NCBI GenBank assembly: GCA_943787435.1
Contig: CALSMK010000016.1
Location: 1 to 39,538 of the forward strand
Direction: 5' to 3'
Length of the DNA: 39,538 nucleotides
Source of the DNA: an uncultured Flavobacteriales bacterium
GTDB taxonomy: Bacteria > Bacteroidota > Bacteroidia > Flavobacteriales_D > Sanyastnellaceae
Shown here: one piece after another, positions 1-7,830 of the stretch
Layout: each line of letters starts with the position of its first letter
Position numbering within the stretch: the stretch's first letter is position 1
The notes under the pieces: generated by a model
Told to the model about the DNA's origin: nothing
What the model saw: only the letters and a program-made list of their open reading frames with translations
Databases searched by the model: none
Made by a program: the position numbers and the translations under genes

Positions 1-1
1 A

Positions 2-459
2 GCATTGATGGCCCTTCTCGTCGACTCAAGAGAGGGGCGAACCTTTCCAGAAATCACTGGATCCTATCGCCCTTTCGACTGAAGAACCGGGTGACCCCAC
101 ATTGGATTTGGCCCGTCATCAACTGCCCCTCCCACCGGGGCGTTTCTGGCGAACCTTCTGTGATCCGGCGCGTTCTAAACCTCTGAATGCCCGCCCCAAC
201 AGACAGGTCCAACCGCCATTCTGCCAGTGCCCTGTCCGTGTTCCCCAACCCGGCGCAAGGTCAGGTCACGCTGGTAGGAATGGAACCTGGCGCAAACTGG
301 ATCGGCGAACTGCGCGGTACAGATGGACGTCTGGTCCGCCGTTTCAATGGCGTAGGTCAAAGCCCACTGAGCTTGGATGGAGTCGCCGAAGGCCTCTACA
401 TCCTGAATGTGGTGGACGGAACCTCTTCATCGCGAACGGTGCGGGTCATCGTACAGTGA
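2..459 (+). CDS. C-terminal part of a T9SS type A sorting-domain protein, frameshifted
   Basis: Only the 3' end of the gene lies in the window. The last ~75 residues are a clear type A sorting domain: it starts with SVFPNPAQGQ, continues with GELRGTDGRLVRRF and ends GLYILNVVDG...RTVRVIVQ. Such domains direct export through the type IX system and are normally removed or modified at the cell surface. The open frame moves twice (frame 2 to 3 near position 80, frame 3 to 1 near 185). Each step is explained by one extra base, for example in the TTT near 80. No catalytic domain is visible, so the cargo function is unknown. The sorting domain is certain; the reading upstream of 187 is less so. Confidence 0.6.
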
Positions 460-503
460 TGGATTCGTGAAGCCGCAGACAACACCTGCGCCCAATTTGG
501 TTT

Positions 504-536
504 AGAAAGCCGCCTTCGGGCGGCTTTCTGCTTTTT
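504..536 (+). terminator. Rho-independent terminator after the T9SS cargo gene
   Basis: A perfect 11-bp stem (504-514 with 519-529) encloses a TTCG tetraloop and is followed by five T at 532-536. It lies 45 bases after the stop at 459 and before the deiminase start at 564, so it separates the two genes. Confidence 0.9.
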
Positions 537-563
537 GAACATTCTAGCGGCTACCTTCTCCCC

Positions 564-1815
564 ATGAGAACGGCCTTCTTGCCTCTTGCCTTGTTGCTCG
601 TATGGGCTTTCAATTCGCCCTCCGTCATGGCGCAATACTTCATGCCCAGTGAGGAAGGGCCGCACGAAGGCACCTGGTTGCAGTGGCCACACAACTACAC
701 GTATGGCTCCGGCGCAGAAGATGTAGAGGCCAGCTGGGTGGCCATGACCGCCGCACTGACCGAAGGCGAACGCGTTCACATCATCGCCTACAACGCAGGC
801 GAAATCGACCACATCACCGGCCAGCTCAACGCTGCCCAAATCGACATGGCCCAGGTTGATTTTTACCTGTGCCCCACCGACGATTTCTGGGCCAGGGACA
901 ATGGGCCTTGCTTCGTGCAAGACGACCAAGGACAATGGGTCGTTTTGGATTGGGGGTTCAATGGATGGGGCGGTGACACCCCCTTCGATTTGGATGACGA
1001 CGTCCCCATCGTGACGGCCGAACAATTGAACCTGCCGCTGATTGACCTGAACGCTGTGGTGCTCGAGGGAGGCGCCATAGAAATCGATGGTCAAGGCACC
1101 TTGATGGCGACCCGTTCATCCATTACCGGGGAAGACCGAAATCCGGGATGGACGGAAGCCGAAATCGAGGACTACTTCGCCACGTATTTGGGTGTGGAGC
1201 AGGTCATCTGGTTGGATGGTCAGTTTGGAGGCAATGAAGACATCACCGACCAGCACATCGATGGTTTCGTCAAATTCGCCTCAGGCAACACCATCGTCAC
1301 CATGAGCAACCCCGACCTGGCGTATTGGTATGTGGACGCGGAAGACCGCATCCAGATTGCCCAGGCCGAAAACACAGAAGGGATGCCCTACACGCGCGTC
1401 AATTTGCCCCTGACCCAAAACCCGGTGCAAACGACCTGGGGGATGGATCTGGGATTCCGAAGCTCCTATGTCAACTACTACGTGGGCAATGCAGTGGTGC
1501 TGGTTCCGGAATACAATGACCCCATGGACGCCACCGCCCTGGAGATTGTGCAAGGGCTGTACCCCTCGCGCACCGCCGTGGGCATCAATTGTCAAAACAT
1601 GCTGCAGTGGGGCGGCATGGTCCACTGTGTGACGCAGCAGCAACCTGCTGGCACCACCCCCTCTCCGTGGAAGGGCTCACGCCCGCTCTCCCCCATGGGA
1701 CGGCATCGAATGGCTGGACTTGATGGGGCGCAAAGTCTCATCCCTCCAGCCGGGTCAGATGTACATCCAACGCGATCAAAACGGCAGAACGAAAAAGGTG
1801 ATCGGCCTGGAGTGA
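564..1815 (+). CDS. Secreted agmatine deiminase / peptidylarginine deiminase family protein (PAD_porph) with T9SS-like tail
   Basis: The protein belongs to the guanidine-modifying superfamily that hydrolyses agmatine (to N-carbamoylputrescine) or peptidyl-arginine (to citrulline). Visible motifs are the WARDNGP segment (Asp ~112), TDQHIDG (His ~231) and the nucleophile motif WGGMVHCVTQQQP (Cys ~355). Residues 1-24 form a signal peptide (MRTAFLPLALLLVWAFNSPS, then VMA), so the enzyme is exported, unlike cytosolic agmatine deiminases. After Cys355 the frame shifts by +1 between about 1640 and 1700. The continuing frame gives WLDLMGRKVSSL and PGQMYIQRD followed by RTKKVIGLE, which looks like a T9SS sorting domain ending at 1815. 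Export plus a sorting domain recalls the Porphyromonas PPAD. Whether the substrate is agmatine or protein arginine cannot be decided here. ATG at 564 is chosen for the signal peptide. Confidence 0.82.
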
Positions 1816-1876
1816 CGCTTTCCGCTGGGCCTGTCGATGGCAGTTTTCATACTTTGCCAGCCTGCACCTTTTCTTT

Positions 1877-3745
1877 ATGGCCATGAACCACGTTTTCCAT
1901 CTTGCCCTCGCCTGTCTTCTGCTGTTCACCGGCACTTCGGTACTGGGCCAATCCGAGGATGCACGGGTTTTGATCATTGGCATCGATGGGACCCGACCCG
2001 ACTGCCTGGAAGCCGCCGAAACGCCAGCGCTGGATGCCTTGATTGCGGATGGCATCTACAGTCCTGATGCGCTCAATAACGACATCACCTACAGTGGGCC
2101 CGGCTGGTCCGCGATGATCTGCGGCGTGTGGTCTGATGCCCATGGCGTGACCAACAACAACTTCGTGGGCAGCGACTTTGAGGGGTTCCCTTCTTTCATG
2201 CAGCGATTGGAATTGGAAAACCCAGAGCTGAATACCCATTCTTTCTGCCACTGGGCTCCCATCAACGACTACATCTTGGGAGAGGTGGTCGACGAAGCCA
2301 TCAATGCGCCCACCGATGCCGCCGTGCGCGACGCGGCTGTGTCCCTCATGGAAGGGGGCGATCCCCACGCCGTGTTCCTCCATTTTGACGATGTCGACAT
2401 CAACGGGCACGGCTACGGGTTCAGTGCCGAGGTTCCGCAATACATCGGTGCCATCCAAACCACAGACGGCTATGTCGCCGAAGTGATGCAAGCCTTGACC
2501 AACCGACCCAATTACGCGGCCGAGAACTGGTTGGTGTTGGTCTCCACCGACCACGGGGGAATCGGCTACAACCACGGGGGCACCTCCATCGAAGAGGAAA
2601 CCATGTTTTTCCTGGCCAGCGGCCCCTCGGTGGAGCCTGCTGTGCTGGTCAAAGACACGCTGGAGATCTTGCCCGCTCCCGAAAACTGCATCGCTCCTGG
2701 AGCCGCCGAATTGCGGTTTGAAGGCGGTGGCGATGCCGTTGTGATTGCAGACAGCCCCGCCCTTCAACTGGGAACCGACCAAGACTTCACCCTCGAAGTG
2801 CGGATCCGTGCGCAAGCCACGCCCGATGTGGCCATCATCGGCAACAAAGACTGGAATACAGGCCTCAACCCTGGGTTTGTCTTTTCCTTCGAATACCCCG
2901 GTGGTCCCGCGTGGAAGGTCAACATCGGCGATGGCAATGAACGAGCGGACGCCAACGGGTCAAGCGGTGTGGCCGACGGCCAATGGCACACCCTCTCCTG
3001 CTCTTTTGACCGCGACGGGATGATGCGGCTTTACACTGATGGCGTGTTCTCTGCCGAGGAAGACATCTCCGCCGTCGGCGACATCGACGTGGGCAGCGGG
3101 TGGTTTTTCGGTTCGGACATCTTGGGAGCCTACAGCTACACGGGCGCCATTTCAGAGGTGCGGTTTTGGCATGACGTGCTCCCCGAAGAGGCCATCTCCG
3201 CATGGCATTGCAGCAGCTTGAACGACGCCCACCCGAATTGGGCCTCCCTGCAAGGGCATTGGGCCCTGACCGAAGGCGAAGGCCTTGAAGTCACCAACAG
3301 CGCCGGCAGCGGCCTCGCAGGGGCGGTGCAGGGTGCGGAGTGGAACCAACCAGAGGGCGTGATCACGTTTGACTATAGCAATACCCCGCGCATCGTCGAT
3401 GTGGCGGTCACAGCCCTGGACCACATGTGTCTGACCCTCGAGCCCGACTGGAACTTGGATGGCATCTCGTGGGTCGACGGGTGCAGCACCACCGATGTGG
3501 CGCGCCTGGACCGCAGCACCATCAAAACCACCCTGTTTCCCAATCCAGGAACGGGTGAATTCCAGATCTCAGGCCTCTCCCCCAATGCCTCCATCGAGGT
3601 ATTCGACCCCACTGGCCGGTCCATACATTCAGCCCAACCCGGGTCACCCACGCATACTGTGTCCCACACGGCAGGCCGAGGCGTCTACCTCATCCGCATT
3701 GTCGATGGCGAGCAACGCCGCACCCTGCGTTGGGTCCGCCAGTGA
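1877..3745 (+). CDS. Secreted type I phosphodiesterase/nucleotide pyrophosphatase-like protein with LamG and T9SS domains
   Basis: This is a 622-residue alkaline-phosphatase-superfamily hydrolase. Order of parts: signal peptide (residues 1-25, ending TSVLGQ); phosphodiesterase domain ~30-260; LamG/concanavalin-like domain ~275-460; linker; type A T9SS sorting domain from ~550 (TTLFPNPGTGEFQISGL ... RTLRWVRQ). Metal and active-site motifs are LIIGIDGTRPDC (Asp37), the nucleophile region TYSGPGWSAMICGVW, DDVDINGHGYGF and STDHGG (Asp225, His226). The family cleaves phosphodiester or pyrophosphate bonds in nucleotides, lipids or glycans; the exact substrate is not predictable. The LamG domain may bind carbohydrate. 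The gene follows the deiminase by 61 bases and could be cotranscribed with it. The frame is intact. Confidence 0.88.
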   Translation: MAMNHVFHLALACLLLFTGTSVLGQSEDARVLIIGIDGTRPDCLEAAETPALDALIADGIYSPDALNNDITYSGPGWSAMICGVWSDAHGVTNNNFVGSDFEGFPSFMQRLELENPELNTHSFCHWAPINDYILGEVVDEAINAPTDAAVRDAAVSLMEGGDPHAVFLHFDDVDINGHGYGFSAEVPQYIGAIQTTDGYVAEVMQALTNRPNYAAENWLVLVSTDHGGIGYNHGGTSIEEETMFFLASGPSVEPAVLVKDTLEILPAPENCIAPGAAELRFEGGGDAVVIADSPALQLGTDQDFTLEVRIRAQATPDVAIIGNKDWNTGLNPGFVFSFEYPGGPAWKVNIGDGNERADANGSSGVADGQWHTLSCSFDRDGMMRLYTDGVFSAEEDISAVGDIDVGSGWFFGSDILGAYSYTGAISEVRFWHDVLPEEAISAWHCSSLNDAHPNWASLQGHWALTEGEGLEVTNSAGSGLAGAVQGAEWNQPEGVITFDYSNTPRIVDVAVTALDHMCLTLEPDWNLDGISWVDGCSTTDVARLDRSTIKTTLFPNPGTGEFQISGLSPNASIEVFDPTGRSIHSAQPGSPTHTVSHTAGRGVYLIRIVDGEQRRTLRWVRQ

Positions 3746-3765
3746 TTCAACACCCCTACATCTCC

Positions 3766-4320
3766 ATGAAAAACCCCATTGTCTACACGCTCGTTGGAGG
3801 CCTCGTCCTTTTCTTTTGGCAGTTCCTCTCCTTTGCCGGTCTGAACCTCCACGCAGATGCCCAAGCCTATACCCCGAAGCAAGGGCAGATTCTGGAATGC
3901 CTGGCCGAAATGGACCTCGAGCCCGGCATGTACGCCGTCGGTGCCAATCTGCCCCCGGAGGACATGGCAGACCCCGATCAACGGAATGCCATCAACGCGG
4001 AAATGGAAGGAAAGCCATGGGCCGTGGTTCACTACCACGAGGCCTGGAGTTCTGACATGGGCCTCAACTTGATCCGCAGTCTGATCATGAACCTGATCAC
4101 AGCGTTCCTGCTCTTTTGGATGATGCGCAACCTGGCGAATCCCACACGGAACCGGCGCATCATGCTCGCTATTGCTGTAGGCTGGGTTGGCTTCATGTTC
4201 TTCCCCTACAGCAACTTCATCTGGTACAAAAATCCAGACATCGTGGCCCACATGATCGATGGCACCCTCCCCTTTGTTTTGCTCGGTTTGATTGGACCAA
4301 AAGCCGGCTCTCAGAGGTAA
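3766..4320 (+). CDS. Small integral membrane protein, unknown function
   Basis: I do not recognise a named family for this 184-residue protein. It has an N-terminal hydrophobic helix (~residues 5-25, TLVGGLVLFFWQFLSFAG), then a ~70-residue polar section rich in Glu/Asp (LEPGMYAVGANLPPED), and three further membrane segments (~104-124, ~132-150 and near the C-terminus). The polar part probably faces the periplasm. ATG at 3766 (MKNPIVY) is preferred over the in-frame GTG at 3730, because the upstream codons overlap the previous gene and read like spacer. It starts 20 bases after the phosphodiesterase stop and is probably in the same transcript. The frame is intact. Confidence 0.72.
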   Translation: MKNPIVYTLVGGLVLFFWQFLSFAGLNLHADAQAYTPKQGQILECLAEMDLEPGMYAVGANLPPEDMADPDQRNAINAEMEGKPWAVVHYHEAWSSDMGLNLIRSLIMNLITAFLLFWMMRNLANPTRNRRIMLAIAVGWVGFMFFPYSNFIWYKNPDIVAHMIDGTLPFVLLGLIGPKAGSQR

Positions 4321-4342
4321 TGCGCAGGGGAAGCACTGCGCA
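4321..4342. terminator. Possible hairpin between convergent genes
   Basis: Perfect 7-bp arms TGCGCAG and CTGCGCA (4321-4327 and 4336-4342) flank an 8-base loop in the 34-base gap between two convergent genes. There is no T-tract on either side, so a terminator role is a guess. Confidence 0.35.
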
Positions 4343-4354
4343 TGCCCTGGCTGC

Positions 4355-4675
4355 TCAGGCGGTCGACTTGGTGAAATCGCGCGCGGCCTCTGCCCACTCC
4401 ACGAAGGAATCGAGATGGGACATGGGGGACTGAAGCCAGTCTTTCATGGACCTTCCCTTACCCGACGGATCGAAACCCTTGAGGTCATCGTGACTGGCCA
4501 ATAAAGGCGCCATGGTGTCGCGGCCCAGCTTGAACACAAGGTCATCATCAAAGTCCACGACGAATGCCTTGCCGACCACTTTAAGACAGCGGTGTCCAAA
4601 CAACTTGCCCTTCGTCACCTCATCGCCCAGAAACAATGGAGTAAGAATGTCAAATGCTTCGTTGGCTTCCTTCAT
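4355..4675 (-). CDS. TfoX N-terminal-like domain protein
   Basis: This is a 106-residue single-domain protein. The core KLFGHRCLKVVGKAFVVDF, the DDLVFKLGRD segment and FDPSGKGRSMKDWLQSP followed by FVEWAEAARDF match the small TfoX/Sxy N-terminal family by eye. In many genomes these occur as stand-alone proteins of unknown role; only the larger gammaproteobacterial TfoX/Sxy is tied to competence, so no competence function is implied. ATG at 4675 (MKEANEAFDIL) is chosen because the open frame upstream to 4786 lacks family resemblance. The gene is convergent with the membrane protein at 3766-4320. Confidence 0.66.
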   Translation of the reverse strand: MKEANEAFDILTPLFLGDEVTKGKLFGHRCLKVVGKAFVVDFDDDLVFKLGRDTMAPLLASHDDLKGFDPSGKGRSMKDWLQSPMSHLDSFVEWAEAARDFTKSTA

Positions 4676-4812
4676 AAATCTGGGGTTCAATCTGTCCGCA
4701 AAGAAAGCCCGTCCATTGATTGGGTTGAATCTTTCGAGGTCATTCCGGAATGGACATGCCTGAAACAAAAGACAGATAAAAGCCAAGATCTCAGGGCTCC
4801 AGCTTCACATGA

Positions 4813-5160
4813 AATCTTGCATCGAGTTTCTGTGGCATTTGGACAGCGGGGGCGTCGGGAACTGTGACGCTGACCTCGGGCAGTGTACCGCTCAATAATG
4901 GTGCCCCTCTCGGTTGCCATTTCGACTGCGATGCAAGCGGAAACAACACCGTCGACTTTGGTTTTTTCAACCCCAACGCTCCTCTTCCATGCCCACCCAA
5001 ATTGGATAACAGCGGTGCAGTCAATGTCAGCGACATCCTAATTGTGGTGGGTGAGTATGGCTGCGTCAATGCTTGCACCGCAGACTTAAACGGCGATGGC
5101 TATGTAGGGGTTGCCGACGTCCTGATGGTCCTGCCCCAGTTCGGCAAGCCCTGCGAATAA
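4813..5160 (+). pseudogene. Orphan C-terminal fragment with dockerin-like calcium-binding repeats
   Basis: The frame is open from 4813, just after an in-frame stop (4810-4812), to the stop at 5160. It encodes TLTSGSVPLNNGAPL...CHFDCDASGNNTVDFGFF, then two type I dockerin-like units: KLDNSGAVNVSDILIVVGEY and ADLNGDGYVGVADVLMVLPQ. The DxNxDG-type loops are typical of dockerin domains found at the ends of secreted proteins. There is no signal peptide or credible start (only GTG at 4864), and the coding sense begins abruptly beside the minus-strand TfoX gene. I read it as the surviving 3' end of a lost secreted-protein gene. It could instead be a small protein started at 4864. Confidence 0.55.
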
Positions 5161-5328
5161 AGGAGGGCAGATCAATACCTCGAGGTACAAATGTTCTTCG
5201 CGGACCGTCCCATGCCGACTCCAACTTTGGGCTTGCCCAGGTAAAACCTTTCATCTGCTGCAGCGGGCAACCCCATGAATCGCTGTGCGGGGTGCTCACC
5301 AGCATCGTTTTGCTTCTATGTTCGCTGC

Positions 5329-7665
5329 ATGTCATTCCTTTTATTGGTCGTGGTTTTCATTTTGTTTTTACGCCAAAGGGCATTGCAAAAGCAAATGGAG
5401 GCCATTCAGAGACGCATGGACGCGTTGATCAAGGATTCCACCGAACCGTTTGCCCATGAATGGACGGGGTCAGTGGATGCACCCAAAGAGGAGTCTGCAC
5501 CAGCCCCAGAACCGCCGCCAACTGAAGAATCAGCGCCGGAAACCCCACTGGAACCGGAGCCTGTAGTTTGGACCAATCAGCCGTCGGAAGAATCGGCCCC
5601 ATCAGCAAAGTCGGCAGGAGGCATCAAAGACTTGGAGGCCTTCATTGGGGAAAACCTATTGAGCAAAATCGGCATCCTGATTTTTGTGATTGGGGTGGGA
5701 TTTTTGGTCAAGCTGGGAATCGACACCAACGTCATCAAGGAGTGGATGCGCGTGGTCATCGGGGCAAGCGTTGGCGCTGGACTGATTGCAGTCGCTCACC
5801 AGTTGCGGACTTCCTACCGCACTTACAGCGCTGTGCTGGTCGGCGGGGCCTTGGCCATTTTGTACTTCACGGTCGCCCTGGCTTACCAACGCTATTTGTT
5901 CATCGACCAAAGTGCAGCCATCGTGTGGATGACCGTGGTGACCGCAATGGTCTTTGGATTGTCCCTGTATTATGACCGCAAAGAATTGGCCGTGATTGCC
6001 ATTTTGGGCGGAATCGGCACCCCCTTCTTCGTGAATGGACTCTTCGGGGTGGAATCAACACCGACTTACCTCCTGCTTTTGAATGCGGCCGTCTTGGGGA
6101 TTTCAAGTCGGAAAAAGTGGCCGGTGGTCAACCGCATTGTCCTTTTCGCCACCTACATCATCTGTCTGATTTTGGCCCAAATCCACGGTTCCTTGGAATA
6201 CGACGAACGCCAATTTATGCGGGTGATGACCTTTCATTTCGTGATGTTTTTTGTCGCAAATTCCATTCGCACACTGTCCATGAAAGCTCCATTGGATGCC
6301 AGCGATATTGCCCTATTGCTAAGCAATGCGGGCTTGTTCTTCCTGGTGGGGTCAATCGCCCTCAACCCATACGGTGCGCAGCCTGATGGGATGTTTGCCC
6401 TCGCCCTTACCCTCGCTCATTTGGGCGCATTTTTTGTGTTGAGTAAGCTGAAGTCTATGGATCCGAACCTGGGCTCCCTGATGCTCGGATTGGGACTGGT
6501 CTTCCTCTCCCTCATAGCACCCACCAACCTGGGGGGAGGGTCCATTGTCGTCTTCTGGTCCCTGCAAAGTGTCCTCATGCTGTGGCTCGCAAGGCGATCT
6601 CAAATCAAATACCTGCGCTGGGCGGCCATAGCTTTGACTCCACTCATTCTCATGCGCCTTGCACTGGACTGGACCATCGATTACTCCGGGAACTCCCCGG
6701 TCGCCATTGTGCCGTCTTCAGCGGCGTCGGTCTTCAATCCCGCATTCATCAGCAGTGCTTTTGCCACCGTTGCGCTGGCTTTCCTCCAACAATGGATCAC
6801 CGCCACGGAGACCCTTTCTTGGAGGTCATTGAAGTTCATTTGGCGCCCCCATTATTCCAAGGTGTTGTTGGTCCTGGTCCTGTTCTTCAGTTTGTACCTG
6901 GAATTGGGCCACCAACTTGAGAAGTCGCTCTATTCCAGCCCTGAGCAAGACCTGCTTTTGGGTGCCTACATCTTCCTCTTTTGGGCAGGCGTCTGGGTGA
7001 CCCAGCGCACGGCCCGTGAAAACGCAACATTCCGCAAGGCGATGCTGGTCATCTATGGCCTCGGAGCATACGGCTACAGCTGGGTTTTGCTTGGCGCATC
7101 CGTTGTGGCGCGCGACGAAGGATTGATCTCCAACACCATAATTTCCAATGGCTTCATGCTGCATTACCTGTGCCCATTGGTGCTCACATGGGGGGGATAT
7201 GAACTCTACAAGCAGTTCATTTTGCGGAATTCGTTGCGGTCCACAAAGGGTCATTACTTGGTTTGGGGCCTCGCCCTGCTCGCCACCATCATGGTGTCCA
7301 TCGAACTGGGGCATGCGACAGTCATGATGGGTTATGGTCAGCGCGGCTCGCTGGACTATGACACCGCAATCAAGGGCACCCTGCCCATCGTTTGGACACT
7401 GCTGGCGATGAGCATGATGTCCTATGGCATGACTTGGAAATTGAAGGCGCTGCGGCTCGCCTCTTTGGCGCTGTTTTCGCTGACCATTGTCAAGCTGTTT
7501 CTCTTCGATTTGGCCGGCAACTCCACCGCCAAAATCGTCTCCTTTATCCTGCTCGGCGCCATCTTGCTGTTGGTCTCCTTCCGTTATCAAAAGCTCAAGT
7601 TCATCTTGACCGATGACGGGGATTCAGAAGATGAGCACGACCCAGCGAACGCCGCCCAGGAATAA
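5329..7665 (+). CDS. DUF2339 multi-pass membrane protein
   Basis: This is a 778-residue protein. Order of parts: N-terminal membrane helix (SFLLLVVVFILFLRQ); short amphipathic stretch (KQMEAIQRRMDALIKD); Pro/Glu-rich linker with repeated EESAP units (~residues 45-105); then about twenty hydrophobic segments to the C-terminus. The block from GENLLSKIGILIFVIGVGFL through VLVGGALAILYFTVALAY to AILGGIGTPFF matches the conserved core of DUF2339. The molecular function of this family is unknown; its topology suggests an envelope or transport role. ATG at 5329 is preferred because it begins directly at the first helix; ATG 5275 would add 18 Cys-rich residues. The C-terminus is acidic (DDGDSEDEHD). 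The frame is intact. Confidence 0.85.
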   Translation: MSFLLLVVVFILFLRQRALQKQMEAIQRRMDALIKDSTEPFAHEWTGSVDAPKEESAPAPEPPPTEESAPETPLEPEPVVWTNQPSEESAPSAKSAGGIKDLEAFIGENLLSKIGILIFVIGVGFLVKLGIDTNVIKEWMRVVIGASVGAGLIAVAHQLRTSYRTYSAVLVGGALAILYFTVALAYQRYLFIDQSAAIVWMTVVTAMVFGLSLYYDRKELAVIAILGGIGTPFFVNGLFGVESTPTYLLLLNAAVLGISSRKKWPVVNRIVLFATYIICLILAQIHGSLEYDERQFMRVMTFHFVMFFVANSIRTLSMKAPLDASDIALLLSNAGLFFLVGSIALNPYGAQPDGMFALALTLAHLGAFFVLSKLKSMDPNLGSLMLGLGLVFLSLIAPTNLGGGSIVVFWSLQSVLMLWLARRSQIKYLRWAAIALTPLILMRLALDWTIDYSGNSPVAIVPSSAASVFNPAFISSAFATVALAFLQQWITATETLSWRSLKFIWRPHYSKVLLVLVLFFSLYLELGHQLEKSLYSSPEQDLLLGAYIFLFWAGVWVTQRTARENATFRKAMLVIYGLGAYGYSWVLLGASVVARDEGLISNTIISNGFMLHYLCPLVLTWGGYELYKQFILRNSLRSTKGHYLVWGLALLATIMVSIELGHATVMMGYGQRGSLDYDTAIKGTLPIVWTLLAMSMMSYGMTWKLKALRLASLALFSLTIVKLFLFDLAGNSTAKIVSFILLGAILLLVSFRYQKLKFILTDDGDSEDEHDPANAAQE

Positions 7666-7776
7666 GGGCGCCATCCATCCTTCTGCTGCTGCTGTGGCTC
7701 TCACGTGGCGCCGATGAAAAATTGAAAGGCATCCCGACAGTGAATGTGAACCGGACATGGGGCTAACAAGCCTGCA

Positions 7777-7794
7777 TTTGGGTGTTCACCCAAA
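7777..7794. promoter_or_regulatory. Palindrome upstream of alkB, candidate TetR operator 1
   Basis: The 18-bp sequence TTTGGGTGTTCACCCAAA is a perfect palindrome except for its central TT. A second near-copy lies 37 bp downstream, centre to centre. The alkB operon encodes a TetR-family regulator as its second gene, so autoregulation through these sites is the natural inference. The initial TTTG could also serve as a -33 element. Confidence 0.6.
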
Positions 7795-7814
7795 ATCAAC
7801 TTAAATTGCCCTTC

Positions 7815-7830
7815 TTGGGTGTTTACCCAA
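7815..7830. promoter_or_regulatory. Palindrome at the alkB start, candidate TetR operator 2
   Basis: TTGGGTGTTTACCCAA has 6-bp arms (TTGGGT/ACCCAA) around GTTT and repeats the core of the 7777-7794 palindrome. It overlaps the GTG at 7819, which argues that translation starts further downstream. Confidence 0.58.

Noticed and set aside
1847..2815. 322-residue minus-strand open frame under the phosphodiesterase gene
   Set aside because: It is antisense to conserved catalytic motifs and shows His/Gly/Val-rich shadow composition with no family features.
4355..4675. Competence regulator role for the TfoX-like protein
   Set aside because: Only the short N-terminal-type domain is present, with no competence genes nearby; the name reflects fold similarity only.
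5228..5239. TGGGCTTGCCCA palindrome resembling the alkB operators
   Set aside because: The arms are only 5 bp, the core differs (GGGC rather than GGGTG) and there is no linked regulator; such short palindromes are expected by chance in GC-rich DNA.
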